Part shown: positions 1 through 5,656 of the stretch, piece by piece
How the letters are laid out: each line of letters opens with the position of its first letter
Numbering within the stretch: position 1 is the stretch's first letter
From: Aquificota bacterium
GTDB taxonomy: Bacteria; Aquificota; Aquificia; Aquificales; Aquificaceae
Assembly: GCA_024280065.1 (NCBI GenBank)
Contig: JAJRQX010000170.1
Coordinates: 1 to 6,325 of the forward strand
DNA length: 6,325 bases
Direction of reading: 5' to 3'
Translations under genes and position numbers: made by a program
Notes under the pieces: generated by a model
Database searches by the model: none
The model's input: only the letters and a program-made list of their open reading frames with translations
Told to the model about the DNA's origin: nothing

Positions 1-591
1 ATAGACGTTCTCGTCGTAGCCTGTAATACGGCAAGCTCCTATGCTATAGAGGACCTTAAGAACAGACTTCCTGTTCCGGTTATTGGTGTTGTTGAGCCTG
101 GAGTCAGGGAGGCATTAAAGTTCTCAAAGGGGAAGGTCGGCGTCATAGGAACCCAGGCCACCATAAGGAGCGGGACATACCAGAGACTGCTCAAAGATCT
201 CGGTCTTGAGGTTGTTGCTAAGGCGTGTCCCCTCTTCGTTCCGCTCGTTGAGGAAGGGATAACAGATGGGGATATAGCGGAGAGGGTGGTGGAGATGTAT
301 CTGGCCGAGATGAGGGATGCAGGCATAGACACCCTTATCTTAGGGTGCACCCACTACCCACTCCTGAAGGATGTGATAGGCAGGTTCCTAGAGGGTGTCC
401 ACATAGTTGACTCCTCCGAGGCTGTGGCACAGGATCTGGACCGCTTAGTGGTGGATCAGGGTGATAGAAGCACTGAGGTGTTCTTCACGGACAGATCCCA
501 AGACCTTGAGAGGATCGTTGAGAGGATCATGGGGGAGAGGATACAGCCAGTCCTGGTGGGTGGAGGATCTCTACCAGGCTCTCCCTTCTGA
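1..591 (+). CDS. murI: Glutamate racemase, 5'-truncated by window edge
   Basis: Interconverts L- and D-glutamate in the cytoplasm, supplying D-Glu for peptidoglycan. The frame is open from base 1 and gives 196 residues before TGA at 589-591. Seen: the first catalytic-cysteine motif ACNTAS (Cys at codon 8 of the fragment), the VVEPG strand, and the second catalytic motif GCTHYP (Cys at codon 116, followed by the partner His). These two cysteines are the acid/base pair of the cofactor-independent Asp/Glu racemase family. In full-length enzymes the first Cys lies near residue 70, so roughly 60 N-terminal residues, including the Asp-Ser motif, lie upstream. The family core seems to end near nt 558; the last ~10 residues (GGGSLPGSPF) look like a run-through tail that overlaps the 3' end of the convergent gene on the other strand. 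Identity is secure; only the tail is odd. Confidence 0.95.
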   Translation: MDVLVVACNTASSYAIEDLKNRLPVPVIGVVEPGVREALKFSKGKVGVIGTQATIRSGTYQRLLKDLGLEVVAKACPLFVPLVEEGITDGDIAERVVEMYLAEMRDAGIDTLILGCTHYPLLKDVIGRFLEGVHIVDSSEAVAQDLDRLVVDQGDRSTEVFFTDRSQDLERIVERIMGERIQPVLVGGGSLPGSPF

Positions 592-1423
592 GCTTCTCCA
601 GTATCCTCTCCCTCTCCCGCAGGATCTTGGTCCTCAGTATCTCCTCCCTGATCTCCTCCTCTGTCCTGCCCGAGTAAACCCTGTGTTCCCTGACGACCTT
701 TGCAAGGTAGATGTTTTCCTCGTCCTCCGCAACCGCTATCTGTCCGACGCCTATCTTCCAGATCTCCTCATCAAGGGCTTTAATGAGTTCTCCCTTTTTA
801 ACTTTTAACCTTTCCAGTTGAAGACCCAGTTTTGATGCCACCCTTTTGAGGTCTAGACCTTCTTCGGATAAGGTCCTCAGTATATCCTCCTTCCTGTCCT
901 TGGGTACGACTATAAGGTCTATCTCCCTGAGGTACTCCACCTCACCTTTCTTCAGTCTTTCCAACTCTATCTCAAGCTCGGAGACCTTTATCCTGTTCTG
1001 CATGAACTCGGAAAAACCCAGGGTGGCCAGAACCTCAACCTTAAGGAAGTTCCTCAGGTCCTCAGGGGTGATACCTTCCTCATAGAGTTCCCTGTACAAC
1101 TGGTCCAGCGTCTTGTTGTTTGCCTTAGCTACGTCCCGAACCACCGCCTCAAGATAGCCGTCAGGTATGTTCATACCCTGACTCCTCAGGAACTGGGCTA
1201 TTAGGTGATTGTCTATGAGCCTCCTCAGGACCTCCTCCCTGTCCGCGGATCCGTAAAATATGCTTGCGACCTTAAGCTCACTCTCCAGTATGGGTTCTCC
1301 GTTCACGTTGGCTATGACCCTGTCCACGAGGTCCGCAAAGGCCAGGCTGAAAGTCAGGAGCATCACCGCAAGTTTTCTGTGTATAACTCCACCCGATACC
1401 TTTTCAGGATCTCTCTGAACCAT
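527..1423 (-). CDS. SurA-like periplasmic chaperone with degenerate parvulin domain
   Basis: Probable exported folding factor for outer-membrane or periplasmic proteins. The 298-residue product starts with a basic segment (HRK at 15-17) and a hydrophobic stretch ending SLAFA at about residue 30, a likely Sec signal. Residues 33-150 match the SurA N-terminal chaperone domain: VDRVIANVNGEPILESEL, then a helical block containing NNKTLDQLYREL, which resembles the NNMTLDQ region of E. coli SurA. Residues 162-245 look like a shortened parvulin fold (DLKRVASKLG, GELIKALDEE, then a final LAKV strand) without the usual catalytic His and GGDLG segment. A long C-terminal helix follows (255-287). ATG at 1423 is chosen because AGGAGGTG lies 8 nt upstream, although this gives a 61-bp overlap with the preceding gene. 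ATG at 1363 (TGATG coupling) is the alternative, but it has no nearby ribosome site and would remove the basic part of the signal. The final ~11 residues are antisense to murI. Prolyl isomerase activity is doubtful. Confidence 0.82.
   Translation of the reverse strand: MVQRDPEKVSGGVIHRKLAVMLLTFSLAFADLVDRVIANVNGEPILESELKVASIFYGSADREEVLRRLIDNHLIAQFLRSQGMNIPDGYLEAVVRDVAKANNKTLDQLYRELYEEGITPEDLRNFLKVEVLATLGFSEFMQNRIKVSELEIELERLKKGEVEYLREIDLIVVPKDRKEDILRTLSEEGLDLKRVASKLGLQLERLKVKKGELIKALDEEIWKIGVGQIAVAEDEENIYLAKVVREHRVYSGRTEEEIREEILRTKILRERERILEKLRRESLVEILHPPGLAVSSPP
559..575 (+). other. Small hairpin at the murI/SurA-like convergent junction
   Basis: In the + strand transcript GGTGGAG (559-565) can pair with CTCTACC (569-575) around a 3-nt loop, giving seven pairs with one G-U. 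An overlapping alternative pairs CCTGGT (552-557) with ACCAGG (573-578). It lies where the conserved parts of the two convergent proteins meet. No T-run follows on either strand, so a standard intrinsic terminator is not supported. It may be a weak terminator or chance within coding sequence. Confidence 0.2.
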
Positions 1424-2187
1424 TCCTTGAACACCTCCTGTCTCTTTATCTGAAGGAGCTTTTTCCTCACGATATCCTTCACCTCCTCAAGAGGGAGTAT
1501 GCCCGCCTCCCTCCTGTCGGTTACCTTCAGGATCAGGTAGCCTGTGTCAAGCTTTATCGGTCTTGAGACCTTACCCACCCTGTAGGGGTATATCCTCCTC
1601 CTGACTATCTTGGGTAGGGCCTGTATGGAGAACCACCTCTCCTTTCCGACGATCACACCCTCCTCCGGCTCGGGAACCCTACCCTTCTTCAGCAGTCTGT
1701 ACACCCTCTCCGCCTTTTCCCTGCTTTCTGCGATCACACGGAGGAGCTTGACCTGATCGGGCATGTAGAACTCTCTCCTGTTCAGGAGGTAGTACGCCCT
1801 TATCTCTCCCTCCGTCACGACAATACCGCTAAGAAGCAGAGAGCTTATCTCCTTCACTATCAGCTCCGTTCTGGCGAACTCAAGGACAACCGGGCTTGCG
1901 GACCTCCTTCCGGTCTTCTTCAGAAACTCCCTCACCTCCTCATCATCTATCTCTATGCCCATATCCTTGGCGACTTCCCTCAGGATCATTGACTTCACGT
2001 ATTCCAATAGGAACTCCTTCCTGTCCTCAAAGGTGGGTTTTCTGCCTGAGAAGTGGAGTATCTCCTCCCAGTAGGCGTTAAAGGCCTCGCTGAACTCCTC
2101 GTAGGTTATGATCCTGCCGTTTATCTCCGCAACAGCCTTCGGGAAGCCCGGGGAGACGAGTATGAGAAGGGTCAGAAGAAAGACCAT
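1363..2187 (-). CDS. Secreted PpiC/SurA-like protein (peptidylprolyl isomerase family)
   Basis: A 274-residue probable periplasmic or lipid-free envelope folding factor. The N-terminus is hydrophobic (MVFLLTLLILVSPGFP, cleavage likely after AVA at about residue 20) but lacks a basic n-region; an in-frame TAA three codons upstream of the ATG rules out a longer start. The mature start AEINGRIITYEEF is the typical opening of SurA/PrsA-type proteins. A helical block at 50-135 is followed by a parvulin-like segment at about 141-224: MPDQVKLLRVIAESREKAERV, WFSIQALP, then GKVSRPIKLDTGYLILKV, which matches the last strand of parvulins. The catalytic His expected in the first strand is absent, so chaperone action is likelier than isomerase activity. 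A basic helix (232-268) closes the protein. The gene overlaps the end of the permease gene by 16 bp, and its own end overlaps the next SurA-like gene. Only a weak GAGGT lies 13 nt before the ATG, suggesting translational coupling. Confidence 0.8.
   Translation of the reverse strand: MVFLLTLLILVSPGFPKAVAEINGRIITYEEFSEAFNAYWEEILHFSGRKPTFEDRKEFLLEYVKSMILREVAKDMGIEIDDEEVREFLKKTGRRSASPVVLEFARTELIVKEISSLLLSGIVVTEGEIRAYYLLNRREFYMPDQVKLLRVIAESREKAERVYRLLKKGRVPEPEEGVIVGKERWFSIQALPKIVRRRIYPYRVGKVSRPIKLDTGYLILKVTDRREAGILPLEEVKDIVRKKLLQIKRQEVFKEWFREILKRYRVELYTENLR
1432..1439 (-). promoter_or_regulatory. Strong ribosome binding site that decides the SurA-like start
   Basis: The minus strand reads AGGAGGTG followed by an 8-nt spacer and ATG at 1423. 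It lies inside the coding region of the preceding PpiC-like gene, where it encodes Gln-Glu-Val. It is the best Shine-Dalgarno match in the leftward cluster and favours the long start over ATG 1363. A chance match from the QEV codons cannot be excluded. Confidence 0.55.
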
Positions 2188-3722
2188 ACGGGTTTATTAT
2201 ACCTCAGCAGAACCAGCGGTATGAGACCTAGGAGGGCGAAGACGGTGCACCAGACGAAGAGGTCCTGAAAGGCATAGGACATGGCCATCTTGTATTGAAG
2301 GGTCCCGACCGTGTAGTAGGCCTTTACAAGGGCATCAAAGATGTCGGAAGACTGGCCCAAGAACCTTTCTGCGATGCCCTCCATCCTATCCCTCACCTCC
2401 CAGTAGTTCAGTCCCTGTATGGAGGAGATCTCGTCAAGGTGGAAGGAGGTCCTGCCCTCTATTATGTTGGTTGCTATCGCTGTTCCAAAGGAACCTCCCA
2501 CAAACCTTATGTAATCAAGGAGGCTTATTATAAGGACCGTTCTCTCCTCAAGACCCCTGAGGGCTATGACGGTAACAGGTGCGAAGAATAGGCCCATACC
2601 CACACCCGTGATGATGAGGACAAGGGAAGCCTCCCACTTGGGTGTGAACAGATCAAAGTGCCTGAGGAAGAAGAAGAGAGACCCGAGGTAGAGGGCTACC
2701 GCTATGAAGACCGTTCCTACGGGACTCCACCTGTCACTTAGGACACCCGCTACAACCGTTGATACCGCTATGGCTCCGGCGAAAGGAAGGAGCAAAACCC
2801 CGGTGGTGAAGGTGCTGAGGCCCTTGAGGTGTTCAAAGTATAAAGGAAGGGCGTAGAAGAGTGCGTACATAGAAAACCCGAGGACCATGAGGTATACGAG
2901 GAACGCTGTGAGGAAGTTCGTGTGCCCGAACACAGAAAGGTCCATGAGCTTAACAGGAGACCTGAGCTCCCACAGGATATAGAGTACGTAAGCAGTAAGG
3001 GAACCCACTGTCAGGAAGGCTATGAAGTTGGATGTGAACCAACCATACTGCTGGCCTTTGGAGAGAATTATGAGCGTTCCTACGGTTGCGAAGCCTATAA
3101 GCAGAAAAGAGATGAAGTTGAAGGGACCCGGTGCTTTTCTTGGCGAGACCTCTTTAAGGAAGAATACAGAGGCCACCGTGAGAAGGATGCCTACGGGAAC
3201 GTTTATAAAAAATACCCAGTTCCAGCCTATGTGCTCGGTTATCCATCCACCGAGGGAGGGCCCCACGGCTGGAGCGAAGGATGCTCCAAGACCGAATATT
3301 CCCATAGCCACACCCTTCTGTTCTGGGGGGTATACGGAGAAGAGTATAGCCTGAGCCGAAACTATAACTAGGGCCTCGGCAATACCCTGAAGGGACCTGA
3401 ACAGGATCATCTGGTAGAGCTCTCCCGAGATACCACACATGTAACTGGCGAAGGTGAAGAGGGCTATACCGACCACGTACATGACCTTAAGGCCTATTAC
3501 CCTCTCAAGCCATTCAATAAAAGGGAGGACGACCGCAGCCGAGATCATGTAGGAGGTCACCACCCACTGGATACCGTAGAGGTCCGTCTTGAGGGGAGCC
3601 ATCATCTTGGGCAGGGAGATATCCACCACCGTCGTGTCAAGTATAGCCATGAAGGCTCCCGCCATGACGATAAGGGTGTGGACGGCGAGCTCCGTTTTAG
3701 ACAGTCTTACTGACTGACCCAT
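2172..3722 (-). CDS. DHA2-family (EmrB/QacA-type) MFS multidrug efflux permease
   Basis: An inner-membrane proton-driven exporter of the 14-helix drug:H+ antiporter family. The 516-residue length fits. Helix 1 carries LDTTVVDISLP (28-38), the family's motif D1 with its membrane Asp. The helix 2-3 loop WLERVIGLKVMYV (71-83) is a degenerate motif A. FRSLQG (108-113) is motif B with its Arg, and GPSLGGWI (154-161) is antiporter motif C in helix 5. Further hydrophobic segments lie near 169-189, 203-220, 232-251, 269-293, 305-327, 336-353, 366-388, 393-421 and 482-507, with a large polar loop at about 422-480. The start at 3722 lies 10 nt after the dprA stop; it has no clear ribosome site, but leaves a normal short N-terminus before helix 1. 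EmrB-type pumps usually pair with an EmrA membrane-fusion protein and a TolC-like channel, and neither is in the window. The substrate cannot be told from sequence. Confidence 0.93.
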   Translation of the reverse strand: MGQSVRLSKTELAVHTLIVMAGAFMAILDTTVVDISLPKMMAPLKTDLYGIQWVVTSYMISAAVVLPFIEWLERVIGLKVMYVVGIALFTFASYMCGISGELYQMILFRSLQGIAEALVIVSAQAILFSVYPPEQKGVAMGIFGLGASFAPAVGPSLGGWITEHIGWNWVFFINVPVGILLTVASVFFLKEVSPRKAPGPFNFISFLLIGFATVGTLIILSKGQQYGWFTSNFIAFLTVGSLTAYVLYILWELRSPVKLMDLSVFGHTNFLTAFLVYLMVLGFSMYALFYALPLYFEHLKGLSTFTTGVLLLPFAGAIAVSTVVAGVLSDRWSPVGTVFIAVALYLGSLFFFLRHFDLFTPKWEASLVLIITGVGMGLFFAPVTVIALRGLEERTVLIISLLDYIRFVGGSFGTAIATNIIEGRTSFHLDEISSIQGLNYWEVRDRMEGIAERFLGQSSDIFDALVKAYYTVGTLQYKMAMSYAFQDLFVWCTVFALLGLIPLVLLRYNKPVWSFF

Positions 3723-3732
3723 CAGTTTAATT

Positions 3733-4737
3733 TTAGCAGGCGGTGTAGAAGGGCCCCTCTCTCCTGACCTTTCCCTCTATCTCCAGGCGGGTGAGGGCGT
3801 CCATGAGCCTTTCGGGAGGAAGTTTAAGGAACTCCCTTATCTCCTCAAAGGTCCTCGGCCTCCTGAGGAGTTCCAAGAGGTGATCGCGTTCCACCTCTCC
3901 GAACACCTCCCGAGGGTCCGAGAAGGGGAGGGCTTTACCTTCACTCACCAGCCTCCTGCACCCTTCCCACCTGGAGTTGTTCTCACCTATGTAAGCGTAA
4001 ATCTTCTTCCCGTATCTGAAGGCGTACCCGGCGGTTATCAGACTGCCACTCTTTTGGCCAGCTTCCGGAACTATGAGAAGCTCCGATAGTGCCGCTATGA
4101 TCCTGTTCCTCCTCGGGAAGGTGTATCTGGTGGCCTGTGCGTCGGGTGTGAGTTCGGAGAGTAAAACTGCGTTTGACCTTTCCACCAGTCTCAAAAGGTG
4201 CCTGCCCGCTTTTAAAATGCCTGAGCCGAGGACACAAAGTGTGTAGCCCGACCTTTCAACGGTCGCCATGTGGACCCTAATATCAACGCCCGGAGCACCT
4301 CCTGAAACAGTCCCGTAGCCTGACCTTAGGACATACGCAACAAGTCCTTCAACTAAAGACAGTGTTCCCAGAGAGGGTCTTCTCGGACCCACTACACCCA
4401 CGAGGGGTGTGTTCCTGAGCTCCCCCATGTAGAATACGACAGGTGGCGGATCGGGTATCGATCTGAGGTTCCCGGGGTAGTTCGGGTCCGTCAGCGTCAG
4501 GAAACCTATACCCTCCTCCCTGACCCTCATCTCAACCGCCCTTATCTTACTCTCGTCCACACCCCTCCTCTCCTTTACCGCCCTGGCCTTAACTGGACCG
4601 ACTACTGCCCTCAGCGTCTCCTCGTCCGCATCAAGGACGCTTACCGGATCCCCGATCTTCTGTATCAGCAGTTTTATACTCCTCTCCCCCAGACCCTTTA
4701 CAGACATTAAAGTGAGCCAGCTGGCGAGCTCCCCCAT
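3733..4737 (-). CDS. dprA: DNA-processing protein DprA (Smf)
   Basis: A cytoplasmic protein that binds incoming single-stranded DNA during natural transformation and loads RecA. The 334-residue product has three parts: an N-terminal helix-hairpin-helix/SAM-like region (about 1-60, with SVKGLGERSIKLL), a central Rossmann-like DprA domain (about 70-275) and a C-terminal winged helix (about 286-334). Family motifs seen: NYPGNLRSIPDPPPVVFYMG (86-105), the GxRxxSxxG loop as GPRRPSLG (117-124), SGGAPGVDIRVH (145-156), FPRRNRIIAALS (207-218) and SGSLITAGYA (230-239). Two usual features are weak: the YPxxN segment after GSG is replaced by AGRHLL, and the GTN motif near the end of the domain is missing (GENNSRWEG instead). 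It is the first gene of the leftward cluster and is divergent from the oxidoreductase operon. No good ribosome site precedes ATG 4737; ATG at codon 11 is a less likely alternative because it would trim the first HhH helix. Confidence 0.95.
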   Translation of the reverse strand: MGELASWLTLMSVKGLGERSIKLLIQKIGDPVSVLDADEETLRAVVGPVKARAVKERRGVDESKIRAVEMRVREEGIGFLTLTDPNYPGNLRSIPDPPPVVFYMGELRNTPLVGVVGPRRPSLGTLSLVEGLVAYVLRSGYGTVSGGAPGVDIRVHMATVERSGYTLCVLGSGILKAGRHLLRLVERSNAVLLSELTPDAQATRYTFPRRNRIIAALSELLIVPEAGQKSGSLITAGYAFRYGKKIYAYIGENNSRWEGCRRLVSEGKALPFSDPREVFGEVERDHLLELLRRPRTFEEIREFLKLPPERLMDALTRLEIEGKVRREGPFYTAC

Positions 4738-4748
4738 CTCTAATCTAA

Positions 4749-4778
4749 ATCATAGGGTCAGCCCTTGTTTTCATATTA
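4749..4778 (-). promoter_or_regulatory. Possible promoter elements for dprA and the leftward cluster
   Basis: On the minus strand there are two -10-like hexamers: TATGAT (4754 to 4749), which would start the transcript only ~5 nt before the dprA ATG, and TAATAT (4778 to 4773), which would leave ~29 nt. Neither has a good -35 at 16-18 nt; the nearest to the second is TTGTGA (4803 to 4798) at 19 nt. The lack of a ribosome site for dprA would fit a nearly leaderless transcript. Weak call. Confidence 0.25.
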
Positions 4779-4793
4779 GGTTTCCCTTATATT
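4765..4793 (+). promoter_or_regulatory. Sigma70-like promoter of the oxidoreductase operon
   Basis: TTGTTT (4765-4770), a 17-nt spacer and TATATT (4788-4793) form a good housekeeping-type promoter facing right. The transcription start would fall near 4800, leaving a leader of about 29 nt before the first gene of the operon. It sits in the 91-bp divergent region, so a regulator bound here could affect dprA as well. Confidence 0.6.
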
Positions 4794-4804
4794 TTTATCA
4801 CAAC

Positions 4805-4821
4805 CCTCTTAAAAGAGGAGG
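4805..4821 (+). promoter_or_regulatory. Ribosome binding site partly held in a leader hairpin
   Basis: AGAGGAGG (4814-4821) is a strong Shine-Dalgarno sequence 7 nt before ATG 4829. It overlaps an inverted repeat: CCTCTT (4805-4810) is the exact reverse complement of AAGAGG (4813-4818), so CCTCTTAAAAGAGG can fold into a stem of 5 bp with a 4-nt loop. The stem would begin about five bases from the predicted 5' end of the transcript and cover the first part of the ribosome site. The ribosome site is well supported; a regulatory role for the hairpin is inference. Confidence 0.55.
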
Positions 4822-4828
4822 CTGGAGA

Positions 4829-5068
4829 ATGTATTACGTGGCCCAGGTGATAAAGGACGAATGCACAAAGTACAACTGCAAACAGTGTACCCTCTTCTGT
4901 CCTGAACCCAACACCCTGATGTATACCGACGAGGGACACCATGCCTACGTGAACACGGAAAGGTGTAAGGGCTGTGCCCTCTGCGTTTACGTCTGTTCTA
5001 ATCTTCTCAAGAGGGATTCCATAGAGATGGTTTACGCTGAAAACAGGGATGTAGCGGGGGTAAGGTGA
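4829..5068 (+). CDS. Ferredoxin-like 2[4Fe-4S] subunit of 2-oxoacid:ferredoxin oxidoreductase
   Basis: A 79-residue iron-sulfur subunit that probably relays electrons between the oxidoreductase core and free ferredoxin in the cytoplasm. It has eight cysteines in two motifs: C12-x4-C17-x2-C20-x3-C24-Pro and C46-x2-C49-x2-C52-x3-C56-Ser. This is the layout of a bacterial two-cluster ferredoxin, but with four instead of two residues between the first two cysteines, and with Ser in place of the usual Pro after the last. The start at 4829 is set by the strong ribosome site; an in-frame upstream ATG at 4712 would run into dprA and adds a non-homologous 39 residues. The next gene begins 1 nt after the stop. 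In H. thermophilus nomenclature, as I recall it, the small first-gene subunit is epsilon (porE); in most other organisms the ferredoxin-like subunit is called delta (porD), so no symbol is assigned. Confidence 0.87.
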   Translation: MYYVAQVIKDECTKYNCKQCTLFCPEPNTLMYTDEGHHAYVNTERCKGCALCVYVCSNLLKRDSIEMVYAENRDVAGVR

Positions 5069-5069
5069 G

Positions 5070-5639
5070 ATGGCGAAGCTCGGACCTTCAGGGTACTCTC
5101 CTTACCCTGTTGCGGTTTACGAGAACCTCCTGAACCCGCCGCCGGGTAAGGCCCTCATGTTCAACGAGATAGTGGATGAGGAGATAGCGATGAGGGAAGC
5201 TGCCAAGGCTATGCTGACGAGGGACAACCCCACCATATTCCCCGGGCCTCAGGTCCTGTACGCCTGGAACGAGGAAGCCAAGGAAAAGGCCAGGCTTGTC
5301 AGGAAGATGGCTGAAGTCTTGGGAGCTAAGATAATCCCTATGTATGACTATAGGCCCAAGTACCCCAAGATAGACCCCGAAAAGGAGATAAACCCGAACC
5401 ACCCTAACCTGACGATCTGGCACAACAACATAAAGGCCTGCATCTTCATAGGTGTTCACTGCCACTATGCCAACGTTGCCCTTAAGATCATAAGGGCTGA
5501 GACTGACTGCTTCACCATAGCGATGTGCGGTATGGCGGGCCACGAGGATGCCATGATCACGCTCAGGGATCAGCACACGGAAGAAATAGAGAAATTTATA
5601 AGGATAGCTGAGGAGGTGAGGAGGGAGCTTGGTAAGTAA
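5070..5639 (+). CDS. CdhB-like (ACDS epsilon-type) subunit of the 2-oxoacid oxidoreductase
   Basis: A 189-residue protein of about 21 kDa with no signal or membrane segment. Residues ~58-90 (GPQVLYAWNEEAKEKA onward, to GAKIIP) and ~122-182 (KACIFIGVHCHYANVALK, then DCFTIAMCGMAGHEDAMITL and EIEKFIRIAEEV) resemble the epsilon subunit of archaeal CO dehydrogenase/acetyl-CoA synthase. That family has a GVHYYYA-type motif followed by a predicted strand and a C-terminal helix, in a Rossmann-like fold. Four cysteines (124, 131, 147, 153) are scattered and form no obvious cluster motif. It lies 1 nt after the ferredoxin-like gene and 17 nt before the alpha gene, so it is almost certainly co-translated and part of the same complex. 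It would correspond to the ~24-kDa extra subunit (delta in H. thermophilus) of the Aquificota five-subunit enzymes, whose role is unknown to me. A plausible job is binding a cofactor or stabilising the complex. Confidence 0.78.
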   Translation: MAKLGPSGYSPYPVAVYENLLNPPPGKALMFNEIVDEEIAMREAAKAMLTRDNPTIFPGPQVLYAWNEEAKEKARLVRKMAEVLGAKIIPMYDYRPKYPKIDPEKEINPNHPNLTIWHNNIKACIFIGVHCHYANVALKIIRAETDCFTIAMCGMAGHEDAMITLRDQHTEEIEKFIRIAEEVRRELGK

Positions 5640-5643
5640 CTCT

Positions 5644-5652
5644 GGGAGGTGG
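5644..5652 (+). promoter_or_regulatory. Ribosome binding site that fixes the alpha-subunit start
   Basis: GGGAGGTGG ends 4 nt before ATG 5657. It supports this start over the internal ATG at codon 33, where most alpha subunits of the family effectively begin and which has only a distant AGGA. The protein therefore has an N-terminal extension. Confidence 0.6.
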
Positions 5653-5656
5653 CGTT

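Noticed and set aside
39..350. Minus-strand open frame of 103 codons across murI
   Set aside because: Antisense to the conserved racemase motifs; Ser/Thr-rich low-information product, no ribosome site.
461..808. Plus-strand open frame of 115 codons spanning the murI end
   Set aside because: Out of frame with murI and antisense to the SurA-like gene; the murI frame itself reaches a sensible end, so I do not read it as a frameshifted continuation.
2196..2201. Perfect TATAAT on the minus strand just before the PpiC-like gene
   Set aside because: It encodes Tyr-Asn at the end of the permease and has no -35 match at 17 or 18 nt; probably coincidence.
2922..3371. Plus-strand open frame of 149 codons inside the permease gene
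   Set aside because: Shadow of a strongly recognisable 14-helix permease on the other strand; the product is charged with no family features.
4712..4828. Upstream in-frame extension of the ferredoxin-like gene from ATG 4712
   Set aside because: It would overlap the dprA start and read through the promoter and ribosome site; the 39 added residues have no ferredoxin character.
5088..5576. Minus-strand open frame of 162 codons opposite the CdhB-like gene
   Set aside because: Mirror of a coding gene with consistent codon use on the plus strand; no ribosome site or recognisable domain.
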